Below are positions 1 through 10,028 of a stretch of 64,000 nt of DNA, one piece after another. Each line of letters starts with the position of its first letter. Position 1 is the stretch's first letter. The DNA is taken from NCBI RefSeq assembly GCF_000379985.1, contig NZ_KB904063.1, positions 1-64,000 of the forward strand, written 5' to 3'. This DNA is from Streptococcus caballi DSM 19004 (GTDB lineage Bacteria > Bacillota > Bacilli > Lactobacillales > Streptococcaceae). The position numbers were made by a program, and so were the translations under genes. The notes under the pieces were generated by a model, which ran no database searches, had not been told where the DNA came from, and saw only the letters and a list, made by a program, of their open reading frames with translations.

Positions 1-103
1 ATCTCAAAAAATTGGTAAAAATAAGGGCAGGCAAGCTTTTTTATTTTGGACAAATACCCTCTATTTTAGTAAACAGAGGCGATTTAAATTCTATAAACAG
101 AAA

Positions 104-133
104 AAGACAAACATCAATCGAGATGTTTGTCTT
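104..133 (-). terminator. Terminator behind tRNA-Arg
   Basis: A perfect 12-bp stem pairs 104-115 with 122-133 around a 6-nt loop. Read on the minus strand the stem is followed by a short T run, so it most likely ends the tRNA-Arg transcript. A second perfect 10-bp hairpin (141-150 with 155-164) lies between it and the tRNA. Confidence 0.7.
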
Positions 134-170
134 CATTCTGAACTCATAGCTAATGCTATGAGTTTTCCTT

Positions 171-244
171 TGATCCCAGCAGGATTCGAACCTGCGACCG
201 TTCGCTTAGAAGGCGAATGCTCTATCCAGCTGAGCTATGAGACC
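171..244 (-). tRNA. tRNA-Arg (anticodon TCT)
   Basis: On the minus strand the 74-nt sequence folds as a tRNA. The acceptor stem GGTCTCA pairs with TGGGATC, the anticodon stem TTCGC/GCGAA encloses loop CTTCTAA (anticodon TCT), and the T-arm carries GGTTCGAATCC. No CCA is encoded. Upstream on the same strand are a -35 TTGACA (281-286) and a weak -10 GATAAA (259-264). It decodes AGA/AGG arginine codons. Confidence 0.95.
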
Positions 245-374
245 ATCAGCTACACTAGTTTATCAAAATTCCTGAGCTTTTGTCAATTAAAAGTTAATAT
301 TATATAAGATAGGGTGGCGGATTTCAGGGAAGGTAAAAAAGATGATAAAAAATAACAATTTTTTCAAAAAAGTA

Positions 375-402
375 TAGACAAAGAAAATTATTCTGATATA
401 AT
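375..402 (+). promoter_or_regulatory. Promoter of the tRNA-Glu/tRNA-Asn unit
   Basis: A -35 TAGACA (375-380) and a consensus -10 TATAAT (397-402) are separated by 16 bp and lie about 40 bp before tRNA-Glu. They are the only strong sigma-A signals ahead of the two tRNA genes. Confidence 0.65.
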
Positions 403-439
403 AGTAAGAGTGTTAAGGGAGAATATTCCTAAAGCTTCA

Positions 440-511
440 GGTCCGTTGGTCAAGGGGTTAAGACACCGCCTTTTCACGGCGGTAACACGGGTTCGAATCC
501 CGTACGGACTA
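440..511 (+). tRNA. tRNA-Glu (anticodon TTC)
   Basis: A 72-nt tRNA fold: acceptor GGTCCGT pairs with ACGGACT (one G-U), anticodon stem CCGCC/GGCGG encloses loop TTTTCAC (anticodon TTC), and the T-arm carries GGTTCGAATCC. It supplies glutamate to translation and, by charged tRNA, to haem-independent pathways where present. It is probably co-transcribed with the tRNA-Asn 27 bp downstream. Confidence 0.96.
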
Positions 512-538
512 TAATTACTGCTAGGCAGTTTTTTTTTA

Positions 539-612
539 TCCGGCATAGCTCAGTTGGTAGTAGCGCATGACTGTTAATCATGATGTCGTAGGTTCGAGTC
601 CTACTGCCGGAG
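539..612 (+). tRNA. tRNA-Asn (anticodon GTT)
   Basis: A 74-nt tRNA fold: acceptor TCCGGCA pairs perfectly with TGCCGGA, anticodon stem CATGA/TCATG encloses loop CTGTTAA (anticodon GTT), and the T-arm carries GGTTCGAGTCC. It is the last gene of the unit and is followed at once by a terminator. Confidence 0.96.
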
Positions 613-623
613 TGATAAGACAC

Positions 624-651
624 CCTAAGTTCATTCAACTTAGGTTTTTTT
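624..651 (+). terminator. Terminator after tRNA-Asn
   Basis: The stem CCTAAGTT/AACTTAGG with a 5-nt loop is followed by a run of seven T. This is a classic intrinsic terminator closing the tRNA-Glu/tRNA-Asn transcript. Confidence 0.85.
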
Positions 652-656
652 ATTTT

Positions 657-1499
657 CAATTTGTCAAATTAAGCTAGACAGAAAAAGCCATCTATAGTTA
701 GTCTCAGATAACCGACCACATTTGTCTGAAAGGAACTAACCTAAATGACCTATACTCATGAACCACAACTGAACTCGTAGTGATAGAGGCATGCTACCAA
801 GAAGGCGTAAAAGTTGTAGATATTATGAAATCAGTGAGAAGGTCAAAACAGACCATCTACAATGTCATCAACCGCTTAACTGATGTTAGGGTATTCGACA
901 AGACAGATTTCCCTTGGAAAGGCAAACGAAAGCCAAATGGTCATTGAGAAACACGAGGAAAACAAGCATTTGCAGAGATTTACGCGAAAGAGCTGACATC
1001 TCCCCTAGTTTTAATGCAGAGTTTGGACATCTTGAAGGGAATACCATTGTGGGTGAAAAGTACAAAAGTGCAGTGATTACTTTAGTGGAACACCTCTCAA
1101 AAGCTATCATCACACTGAAAACCAAGGGACAAAAGCAAGTGATATTGAAACGTCTCTTCATCAATGGCTGTCTCAAGATCCTAGCCATCTCTTTAAGTCG
1201 ATAACCTTTTATTGCGGTAAAGAATTTTCTAACTGGAAGTCTATTTCAAATGTGCCTGGCATTGATATTTTCTTTGCAGCTCCAGGCTGTCCTGAGCAAC
1301 GAGGTCTGAAAAAATATTTAATTGGATTGTTGAGGCAGCACGGACTTCCGAAGTAGGTGGATTTTAATGGGATATCTCAATATTCTTTATCCGCTATAGC
1401 TGGTAAAGAAAACAGGACTTCAAGAAAGTCTTTGAATTACCTTACAGCTTATCACGTTTTTCTGGGTTACTTGAAAAGTCTAGTTTAATTGACAATTTA
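657..1499 (+). mobile_element. Decayed IS30-family insertion sequence (IS1239-like)
   Basis: The ends form related inverted repeats: about 660-679 (TTGTCAAATTAAGCTAGAC) and about 1478-1499 read on the other strand (ATTGTCAATTAAACTAGAC). Between them are pieces of an IS30-type transposase in several frames. At about 840 bp the element is roughly 200 bp shorter than a typical IS of this type, so it has lost an internal part. It cannot move by itself. Family assignment is from remembered transposase sequence, not a search. Confidence 0.75.
745..1475 (+). pseudogene. IS30-family transposase, broken
   Basis: The start reads MTYTHEPQLNS and then stops. Further blocks recognisable as IS30 transposase follow in different frames: an HTH-like piece with SRQTIYNVIN-like residues near 830-880, FGHLEGNTIVGEKYKSAVIT near 1020-1080 (the DDE core region), and SWYSISN/PGCPEQRG-like residues near 1240-1310. 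Stops and frameshifts separate them, and the segment between the HTH and the core is missing. No intact catalytic DDE protein can be made. Confidence 0.75.
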
Positions 1500-1506
1500 A
1501 GAATTT

Positions 1507-1540
1507 AAAAGCTGGGACTTTATACCCCAGCTTTTGGTTT
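1507..1540 (-). terminator. Terminator between the IS remnant and the YfhO gene
   Basis: The stem AAAAGCTGGG/CCCAGCTTTT with a 9-nt loop is flanked by T-rich sequence on both strands. It can end the YfhO transcript arriving from the right and may act in both directions. Confidence 0.7.
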
Positions 1541-1573
1541 TATAAACGTTTGAATTAGAAAATTGATTTTTAC

Positions 1574-4162
1574 TTACTTTAATTTACTGTTAGACTTGGC
1601 TGTAAAGTAAAAATAGAGAACAAAGAGAGCAATACCAAGCAGTGAGAGGAGACTAGCTTCTTTGAAACCGTTCGGAATGAAAGTTAAAATAACTTTTCCT
1701 TTTCCTTTTGGAACATCAGCTTTCATAAAACCATTTTGTGCTTTTAAAAGCTTAATCTTTTTCTCGTTCAATGTAGCTGTCCATCCTTTGTCGTAAGGAA
1801 TGGTGAAGAAAAGAGAGGCTTTTTTCTTGCTACGGTAGTTAACAGTTACGTTATTTGACTTTGTTTTTACACTAACTTGTTTTGAATTGATAAGCGACAT
1901 CGCTTTTTGATAGCTACTGATATTTAAAGCGTAGAAGTTTGGTGAGTTAAAGGAGACTTGATTTTGTTCTGGAAAGCTAAAAGTGACCTCAACTGTTTGA
2001 CCAGCATTGAAATATCCTAAGTCAAAGAAACTGTAAGCATTATCAGTTGTGTAAATTTTAGTTTGTCCATTAATTGTTATTTGAACTGTTTTATTTTTAT
2101 CGTCATCTAATGTAAGCGAAGGAACACTAACGTAAACTTGACTTGGTTCTACGATTGTCATCTGATAAGTAACAGTATTATTTGATCCTTTAGTATTGCT
2201 GAGATTAATCCTATTATTCAGCAAATGTTGACCAGAAAGTAACTGAGCAGAAAGTCTTGAAAAATATCGTTCTGATAGTCCTGTCAGGTTGTTTAGCAGG
2301 CTTGTTTGATTGTCCAAAGTGTTAACTGTAAAAGCTGTGTCTTTGTATGTATCATTTGTTAAAATTGCTAACTGGCTAGCATACTGATTCTTGTAAAGAC
2401 TGGTTTGACCAGAAGTTTTTTGAAGAGAAAAGCCAAATTTATCAAGACTTGATTCAGTTAAATTATATTTAAGAGCAAATAGGCTGTCAGCTATCAGTGT
2501 ATTGTTTTGATAGCGCAGATTGAGGTTGGTTCCAGTAGATTGAAAACCTAATCTGTCTAAAGTGCTGCTAGATGATCGATTACGAATGGAAGAAAATTGG
2601 GAAATACCATTATAATCGTATTTCATACTATCATTCCCGGTTTGGGGTAGCAAACGTTCTGTTCGGAAAAACTTCTGTTCTTTTTTCTTAGTGAACTTGA
2701 CAAGTTTGTCAATATCTGTCAAGTTACGCTTATAACCATCACGTGAAGGAAAGGTCCACTCATTTCCTAAAGCATTGACTTGATAATAAGTATTTAATGA
2801 GATTTCAATAAGTGCAAATAGGAGCGTAAAGAATAGGAAAAAACGATAGGGAAATTGTTTTTTAGAATAGCTGAAGAGAAGGATAGTGTAGGCGCTTAGA
2901 AAGGCGAAACTAAGAATAAACTGGCTATACTGTAAAAAATCATATTTTTCTCTAAAAAAGAGAGTTGCTAAAAAGCCTATTCCTAAGATAGTTGCAGAAG
3001 TGACAAACTGTTTTAAAGTCAGCTCAGAAAGGTGAGACAGAGTCTCAGCAGCCAGCAGGATAATTAAAATAGAGAAGGTCCAAGCATAACGATGTAAAAA
3101 CATATTTGGTGCATGCATACCCTGCCAAGCTAAATCAAGTGGTTGAAGATAAAAACTTATCACAATGAAATTAAGCATAAGTAGGTAAGCTAAGCGTGTT
3201 TGCCATTTAATAGATTTGATTGTGAAATAGGTAAGTGCCAGGAATAGAGGGAGAATTCCGACATAGATCATTGGAATGGCACCAAATTTAGTAGTATCAT
3301 AAGAACCGACTATATTTTTTGCAAATATATCAAGTAGCCAAGATTTCTCCGTCAAGAAACCTGTAAAGGTTGTAAACTTTTCTCCGTGAGTAGAGAGGTC
3401 TAGGTAGGTTGGTAAAAGGATGATGCTACTAGACAGACCTGCTAATAGTGACAAAACTGTAAAGTCCATCAACCTGCGACCAGTACTTTTCAAAGAAAAG
3501 TCTTTTGTCAATTGAACTAAGAAGTAGAGAACTAAGAAGATAGCTGCCATGAATCCAAAATAATAATTTTGAATAAAGAGAATGGTTAAGCTAATGTAAT
3601 ATAAGAGAAATTTTCTTTGAGTAAGTACTTGATTTAAACCTAGAATAATAAGTGGAATTAGAATAAAAACATCCAGCCACATATTGATTTCTAGTTGGCT
3701 AATAGTAAAGCTCATCAGGGCATAGGAGGTTGATAATACTAGAATGAGACTGTTATTTACTCTAGGATAGAGTTTTCTTAGACTAAAAGAAGCAGATAAA
3801 CCAGCGCAAGCAATTTTCAATAGGGTAAAAAGGTAGAGAGCATCTGGCATATTTTTTAAATCAAAAAAGTAAACAAGTGGAGAGAAAAAGATTCCTAAAT
3901 AATAGCTGATTAAGGCGTAAAAATTAAGGCCTAGCCCACTTGTAAATGTGTAAAAAATGCTATCTTTGCCATGTAAAATATTTCTAAGATTTTGTGCAAA
4001 AATGACATACTGGTGAAAACCATCACTGGCTAAAATAGTTGTCTTACTTCCCCAGTAAATATCTTTTGATAATAATATAAAGAACAGAATGAAAAAGGGG
4101 AGGAGAAAACTGATTGTGTAGTAAAAAATATTATTTTTAGTAAACTTGCTAAATATCATCAT
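1574..4162 (-). CDS. yfhO: YfhO-family polytopic membrane glycosyltransferase-like protein
   Basis: This 862-aa protein has about a dozen hydrophobic segments over its first 460 residues, then a soluble Ser/Asn/Thr-rich region, then one C-terminal membrane helix (ASLLSLLGIALFVLYFYF). The layout and sequence match the YfhO family (GT-C-like fold). Members in other Firmicutes add sugars to lipoteichoic acid or other surface polymers outside the membrane, using a lipid-linked sugar. The first extracytoplasmic loop carries the SDGFHQY stretch typical of the family. The substrate here cannot be told from sequence. The start has two adjacent ATGs; the first is used. Confidence 0.8.
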   Translation of the reverse strand: MMIFSKFTKNNIFYYTISFLLPFFILFFILLSKDIYWGSKTTILASDGFHQYVIFAQNLRNILHGKDSIFYTFTSGLGLNFYALISYYLGIFFSPLVYFFDLKNMPDALYLFTLLKIACAGLSASFSLRKLYPRVNNSLILVLSTSYALMSFTISQLEINMWLDVFILIPLIILGLNQVLTQRKFLLYYISLTILFIQNYYFGFMAAIFLVLYFLVQLTKDFSLKSTGRRLMDFTVLSLLAGLSSSIILLPTYLDLSTHGEKFTTFTGFLTEKSWLLDIFAKNIVGSYDTTKFGAIPMIYVGILPLFLALTYFTIKSIKWQTRLAYLLMLNFIVISFYLQPLDLAWQGMHAPNMFLHRYAWTFSILIILLAAETLSHLSELTLKQFVTSATILGIGFLATLFFREKYDFLQYSQFILSFAFLSAYTILLFSYSKKQFPYRFFLFFTLLFALIEISLNTYYQVNALGNEWTFPSRDGYKRNLTDIDKLVKFTKKKEQKFFRTERLLPQTGNDSMKYDYNGISQFSSIRNRSSSSTLDRLGFQSTGTNLNLRYQNNTLIADSLFALKYNLTESSLDKFGFSLQKTSGQTSLYKNQYASQLAILTNDTYKDTAFTVNTLDNQTSLLNNLTGLSERYFSRLSAQLLSGQHLLNNRINLSNTKGSNNTVTYQMTIVEPSQVYVSVPSLTLDDDKNKTVQITINGQTKIYTTDNAYSFFDLGYFNAGQTVEVTFSFPEQNQVSFNSPNFYALNISSYQKAMSLINSKQVSVKTKSNNVTVNYRSKKKASLFFTIPYDKGWTATLNEKKIKLLKAQNGFMKADVPKGKGKVILTFIPNGFKEASLLSLLGIALFVLYFYFTAKSNSKLK

Positions 4163-4216
4163 TTCTCTTTCTAGTCGTCTGAATCTCAGTATAAAAATAA
4201 AAAGCGTTGCCGCTTT

Positions 4217-5836
4217 TTATTTCCAGAGTTGAGCTACTTTAGCCTGCACTTCTGCATTTTCAAGGAATTCATCATAAGTTTCATCAATACGGTCAATGAC
4301 ACCGTCTTTAGAGATGACGACGATGTGGTTGGCCAAAGTTTGAATGAATTCATGGTCATGACTGGCAAAGATGATTGATTCTTTAAAGTCTTTGAGTCCA
4401 TCATTGAGACTTGAGATAGATTCCAAGTCCAAATGATTGGTAGGATCATCAAGGACAAGAACATTTGACTTAAGTAGCATGAGTTTTGATAGCATCACGC
4501 GCACTTTTTCTCCTCCTGATAAGACGTTGACAGACTTGTTAACCTCATCACCTGAGAAAAGCATGCGACCTAAGAATCCACGAAGGAAGGTATTGTCATC
4601 TTCTTCTTTACTAGCAAACTGACGAAGCCATTCAAGGATAGATTCGCCAGAAGCAAAATCACGAGAATTATCTTTTGGAAGGTATGAGCGACTTGTTGTC
4701 ACACCCCATTTGACAGTGCCCTCGTAGTCAATATCTCCCATTATTGCGCGAATAAGAGCTGTTGTCTGAATGTCATTTTGTCCAATAAGAGCTGTCTTGT
4801 CACCTGGACGCAAGATGAAGTTGATATTATCAAGAATTTTTTCACCGTCAATGGTAACAGAAAGATTTTCGACAGTTAGCAAATCATTCCCGATTTCACG
4901 CTCAGCACTAAATTTCACAAATGGATATTTACGACTGGATGGGACAATTTCTTCTAATTCAATCTTATCAAGCATTTTTTTACGAGAGGTTGCTTGCTTA
5001 GATTTTGAAGCATTGGCAGAAAAACGGGCAACGAATTCTTGTAATTGCTTGATTTTTTCTTCAGCTTTGGCATTTCGGTCTGCTTGTAGGCGAGCTGCAA
5101 GTTCAGATGATTCTTTCCAGAAATCATAATTACCAACATAGAGTTTGATTTTACCGAAGTCAAGGTCAGCCATGTGGGTACATACTTTGTTCAAAAAGTG
5201 ACGGTCATGGGATACGACGATGACGGTATTTTCAAAGTCAATCAAGAAATCTTCCAACCAAGTGATGGATTGGATATCAAGGCCGTTGGTCGGTTCATCG
5301 AGAAGGAGAACATCTGGTTTACCAAAGAGAGCCTTGGCAAGGAGGACTTTAACCTTATCACCATTAGCTAATTCGCTCATATTTTGGTAGTGGAGGTCTT
5401 CTGGAATATTTAAGTTTTGGAGTAATTGAGATGCTTCACTTTCAGCTTCCCAACCACCAAGTTCTGCAAATTCTCCTTCAAGTTCGGCAGCACGAACCCC
5501 ATCTTCATCAGAAAAGTCATCCTTCATGTAAATAGCATCTTTTTCTTTCATGATGCTGTAAAGCTTTTCGTTACCCATAATAACAACGTCAATAACACGT
5601 TCTTCCTCATAGTCAAAGTGATTTTGACGAAGAACTGACAGACGTTCGTCAGGACCAAGAGAAATATGACCAGTTGTGGGTTCAATGTCTCCGGCCAAAA
5701 TTTTTAAAAAGGTAGATTTTCCTGCACCATTTGCCCCAATCAGCCCATAGGTATTTCCAGCTGTAAAGTTGATATTGACATCGTCAAATAATTTGCGGTC
5801 ACTAAAGCGTAGCGACACATCTGAAACTGTAAGCAA
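4217..5836 (-). CDS. ABC-F family ATP-binding protein (YkpA/YbiT-like)
   Basis: A 539-aa cytosolic protein with two ATP-binding cassettes and no membrane segments, as in ABC-F translation factors that act at the ribosomal E site. Cassette 1 has Walker A GANGAGKST (residues about 36-44), a degenerate signature (ELANGDKVKVLLA) and Walker B LLLDEPTNGLD. A charged linker with a KQATSRKK stretch follows. Cassette 2 has signature LSGGEKVRVML and Walker B VLVLDDPTNHLD, but its Walker A position reads GQNDIQTTAL without the usual GK[ST]. That loss appears to be a subfamily trait. Its stop lies 54 bp upstream of the YfhO start on the same strand, so co-transcription is possible. Confidence 0.88.
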   Translation of the reverse strand: MLTVSDVSLRFSDRKLFDDVNINFTAGNTYGLIGANGAGKSTFLKILAGDIEPTTGHISLGPDERLSVLRQNHFDYEEERVIDVVIMGNEKLYSIMKEKDAIYMKDDFSDEDGVRAAELEGEFAELGGWEAESEASQLLQNLNIPEDLHYQNMSELANGDKVKVLLAKALFGKPDVLLLDEPTNGLDIQSITWLEDFLIDFENTVIVVSHDRHFLNKVCTHMADLDFGKIKLYVGNYDFWKESSELAARLQADRNAKAEEKIKQLQEFVARFSANASKSKQATSRKKMLDKIELEEIVPSSRKYPFVKFSAEREIGNDLLTVENLSVTIDGEKILDNINFILRPGDKTALIGQNDIQTTALIRAIMGDIDYEGTVKWGVTTSRSYLPKDNSRDFASGESILEWLRQFASKEEDDNTFLRGFLGRMLFSGDEVNKSVNVLSGGEKVRVMLSKLMLLKSNVLVLDDPTNHLDLESISSLNDGLKDFKESIIFASHDHEFIQTLANHIVVISKDGVIDRIDETYDEFLENAEVQAKVAQLWK

Positions 5837-5852
5837 TTTTTCACCTCATCTG

Positions 5853-6797
5853 TTATATCTGAATTTCATTGTACAAGAAAAAGCCCCATTTTTCAATGAT
5901 AAAGGGGATTATTTTTACATTGGAAAAATAATCCCCTTTATCATCTAGTTGATAATGTTTGGTCAGACTAAAGCCTCTTCCCATAACTTGTGTAGCAGGC
6001 ATCACAACAATGAAGGCTGTCTTATGTATTTTTAGCATTTGATTTTTTAGTCTAGGAACCTCTTGACGCGATACAGTAGTCATTAACATCGTTTTCTGCT
6101 GTCCTGTAGATCCTCCGATAACAGGAATTTCGGTTAGCCTCGGTCAGCTTTTTGTGAAATATAAGCTTTTATACCTTGATTTAAATGTGAAATAATCATA
6201 ATCTTACGAGAAGAATCAGCCCCAATTTGCATAATATTGACCATATAACCATGGTGATAAGGCAATGGTAGAATACATAACCGTATCAGTATCAAAGGCG
6301 ATTAATCCTTAGCCAGACTAAAGCCATCTACAATGCTCATAGCTACCGCTAAAGGAAGAGGTACGTATCTATGTAAAATTTGTGTAATAATATCTGGTCC
6401 TCCGATTGAAGAATTTCCAAGAAAAAAACAAGTCCCAAACCAAAACTACAAATGATGCCACAAAAAATAGCGGCTAGTAATGGAGTGTCAGTAATTGTAG
6501 AAATTTCTTCGGTTAGCTTAATAAAAATAGAATAGATTCAAGAACCATAAATCGTTTTGATAAAATTATTTTTTCCGAGAAAAATAAAATAGGCTAACAG
6601 TAAAGGAAAATTTGACAGCATAACGAAATTTCCTAGATTACAGCCTAACAATTCTCGCAGACTGATTGCTAATCCCACAACACCACCTGATGCAATGATT
6701 TTCTAAAAACATACTATTACTATTAAAACCAACAGCAGCAACCAAAGCCCCTAGACTAACTAGAATAAAATCAAGCCCTTTTCTTTTCAATTATTCC
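5853..6797 (-). pseudogene. YitT-family membrane protein, broken
   Basis: On the minus strand one can read, in changing frames, KRKGLDFILVSLGALVAAVGFNSNS (start), SLRELLGCNLGNFVML (membrane region), VNIMQIGADSSRKIMIISHLN, AYISQKADRG and then IGGSTGQQKTMLMTTVSRQE with the C-terminal DUF2179 part. These are ordered segments of a YitT protein interrupted by frameshifts and a stop after KADRG. Three intact relatives sit together at the right end of the window, so this is probably a redundant copy that decayed. Confidence 0.75.
5896..5944. repeat. Perfect 21-bp inverted repeat at the 3' end of the yitT pseudogene
   Basis: Positions 5896-5916 pair without mismatch with 5924-5944 around a 7-nt loop. 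On the minus strand an alternative hairpin can form between the CCCC of this stem and GGGGC just downstream, followed by a T run (about 5885-5877). The two folds share bases and exclude each other. It may simply be the yitT terminator region. Confidence 0.6.
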
Positions 6798-6873
6798 TTT
6801 TTTCTAAACCAAAACCTATTATGGCAAAGTACGTAATTCTCATCAAGAAAAATGTTAGCACTTTCACAGCAGC

Positions 6874-6902
6874 TTGACAAATATCATCTAATTTTATAGA
6901 AT
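6874..6902 (+). promoter_or_regulatory. trpS promoter
   Basis: A -35 TTGACA (6874-6879) and -10 TAGAAT (6897-6902) have a 17-bp spacer. This places the RNA start near 6909, at the head of the T-box leader. Confidence 0.65.
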
Positions 6903-6908
6903 AACATC

Positions 6909-7161
6909 ATATTCAGAAAGAGTAGTTAAAGTGTGTTTGTAGAGAGCTGACGCGTGCTGAAAGTCAGTATCATACTTTTATGAAATGGGCTGATGTTTCA
7001 CATGAAACGAACACATAAGTTTCAGGCTTGGCACTCCTTATCGTGCAACTTCTTGTAAGAGAAGGTGGAGATGACAGTTATGTAAAGATATTGTCAACTG
7101 AGGTGGTACCGCGTATTTGATATGACGCCCTCACGTAGCTTGCCTGCGTGGGGATTTTTTA
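6909..7161 (+). promoter_or_regulatory. T-box riboswitch controlling trpS (Trp specifier)
   Basis: The conserved T-box sequence AGGTGGTACCGCG lies at 7101-7113, followed by a GC-rich hairpin (about 7128-7153) and a T run, which is the terminator. Upstream, GAGAGCTGACGCGTGCTGAAAG resembles stem I, and the specifier is most likely TGG at 6987-6989 (Trp) in an ATGAAATGGG context. Uncharged tRNA-Trp would pair with TGG and the T-box and prevent termination, switching on trpS when tryptophan is short. Exact stem borders were not folded by program. Confidence 0.88.
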
Positions 7162-7177
7162 TTGTAAAGGAGAAAAA

Positions 7178-8200
7178 ATGAAAAAACCAATTATTTTAAC
7201 AGGAGACCGTCCAACTGGGAAATTGCACCTTGGGCATTATGTTGGCAGTCTTAAAAACCGTGTAGACTTGCAAAATAAAAATAAGTATGACATGTTTGTT
7301 TTCTTGGCAGATCAACAAGCCTTAACTGATCATGCCAAAGAATCTGAAATTATCAGAGACTCTATCGGAAATGTGGCACTAGATTATTTGTCTGTGGGTA
7401 TTGATCCGAGCAAGTCAACGATTTTCATCCAGAGTCAGATTCCTGAGTTGGCTGAATTGACCATGTATTACATGAACCTTGTTTCTCTAGCACGCTTGGA
7501 ACGAAATCCAACTGTTAAAACAGAGATTGCACAGAAAGGTTTTGGGGAATCTCTCCCAGCTGGTTTTTTGGTTTATCCAATCTCTCAAGCAGCTGACATC
7601 ACAGCTTTTAAAGCAAATTTTGTTCCTGTTGGAAATGATCAGAAACCTATGATTGAACAAACTCGTGAAATCGTGCGTAGCTTTAATCATACTTATAAGT
7701 GCGATATTTTGGTAGAACCTGAGGGGATTTATCCTGAAAATGAAGCAGCTGGTCGCTTGCCTGGTTTAGATGGAAATGCTAAAATGTCTAAGTCTCTTGG
7801 CAACGGTATTTTCTTGTCAGATGATGCTGACACTGTTCGTAAAAAAGTTATGAGCATGTACACTGATCCAAATCATATTCGCGTGGAAGACCCAGGGCAA
7901 ATTGAAGGCAACATGGTTTTCCATTATCTTGATATTTTTGGTCACAAAGAGGATCAGGCTAAAATTGCAGATATGAAGGAGCACTATCAACGTGGTGGAC
8001 TTGGAGATGTTAAGACAAAACGTTATTTATTTGAAATCTTAGAGCGTGAGCTGGCACCAATTCGTGAACGTCGTTTGGAGTATGCCAAAGACATGGGTGA
8101 AGTTTTCCATATGCTTGAAAAAGGAAGTGAAGCTGCGCGTGCAGTAGCTAGTCAAACACTCTCAGAAGTTAAAGAAGCAATGGGAATTAATTATTTCTAA
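7178..8200 (+). CDS. trpS: Tryptophanyl-tRNA synthetase
   Basis: This 340-aa class I synthetase charges tRNA-Trp. Its HIGH-type motif is KLHLGH near residue 17 and its KMSKS motif is AKMSKSLGN near residue 195. [17 protein letters not shown] is the typical TrpRS N-terminus. The ATG at 7178 is chosen because AAAGGAG lies 6 bases upstream; an in-frame start at 7148 would fall inside the T-box terminator. It is a single-gene unit with its own T-box and a terminator behind it. Confidence 0.96.
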   Translation: MKKPIILTGDRPTGKLHLGHYVGSLKNRVDLQNKNKYDMFVFLADQQALTDHAKESEIIRDSIGNVALDYLSVGIDPSKSTIFIQSQIPELAELTMYYMNLVSLARLERNPTVKTEIAQKGFGESLPAGFLVYPISQAADITAFKANFVPVGNDQKPMIEQTREIVRSFNHTYKCDILVEPEGIYPENEAAGRLPGLDGNAKMSKSLGNGIFLSDDADTVRKKVMSMYTDPNHIRVEDPGQIEGNMVFHYLDIFGHKEDQAKIADMKEHYQRGGLGDVKTKRYLFEILERELAPIRERRLEYAKDMGEVFHMLEKGSEAARAVASQTLSEVKEAMGINYF

Positions 8201-8204
8201 AATA

Positions 8205-8236
8205 AAATCTGGAATGATCTAGCATTTCAGATTTTT
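8205..8236 (+). terminator. Terminator after trpS
   Basis: AAATCTG and AATG pair with CATT and CAGATTT, and a T-rich tail follows. Confidence 0.7.
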
Positions 8237-8356
8237 CTGTCAGATCCGAATGAATTCTTTTAAAAAAACAGATTTAAGTATCTTCTTACAGAAAAAGCGA
8301 ACGCCAAATGCAAATATAGAATAGAAAATATTATAATCAAAAATAATAAGAATGAG

Positions 8357-8384
8357 TTGACAAATGATTTTAGCGTGATATGAT
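8357..8384 (+). promoter_or_regulatory. guaB promoter
   Basis: A -35 TTGACA (8357-8362) and -10 TATGAT (8379-8384) are separated by 16 bp and lie about 60 bp upstream of the guaB start. No riboswitch fold was recognised in the short leader. Confidence 0.65.
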
Positions 8385-8442
8385 AGTTACAATAAAATAG
8401 AATGGGGCTAAGTTTCCCTAAAATAATAGAAAAGAGGACTAG

Positions 8443-9927
<1,485 letters not shown>

Positions 9928-9939
9928 GATTAAAATAGA

Positions 9940-10009
9940 AAAAAGAGACCGCTGTGGTCTCTTTTTAGCTTGTCAAGTATATTGACTTTTTTGTAAATAT
10001 ACTTGACAA
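9940..10009. terminator. Bidirectional terminator region between guaB and recF
   Basis: AAAAAGAGACC pairs with GGTCTCTTTTT (9940-9966), a strong terminator readable both ways between the convergent guaB and recF. Just beyond, a second 13-bp inverted repeat (9970-9982 with 9997-10009) has no T tail of its own and may only extend the structure. Confidence 0.8.
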
Positions 10010-10028
10010 CTCTGTAAAGAATTAATTG

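Noticed and set aside
886-1188. Minus-strand ORF of 100 aa over the IS remnant
   Set aside because: It is the antisense shadow of recognisable transposase sequence on the plus strand.
4770-5129. Plus-strand 119-aa ORF within the ABC-F gene
   Set aside because: Antisense of a well-conserved coding region, with no RBS or recognisable domain.
7148-7177. In-frame upstream start for trpS
   Set aside because: It lies inside the T-box terminator; the ATG at 7178 has a proper RBS and gives the family N-terminus.
9970-10009. Inverted repeat after guaB as a regulatory operator
   Set aside because: It lies between convergent gene ends next to a strong terminator, so an operator role is unlikely.
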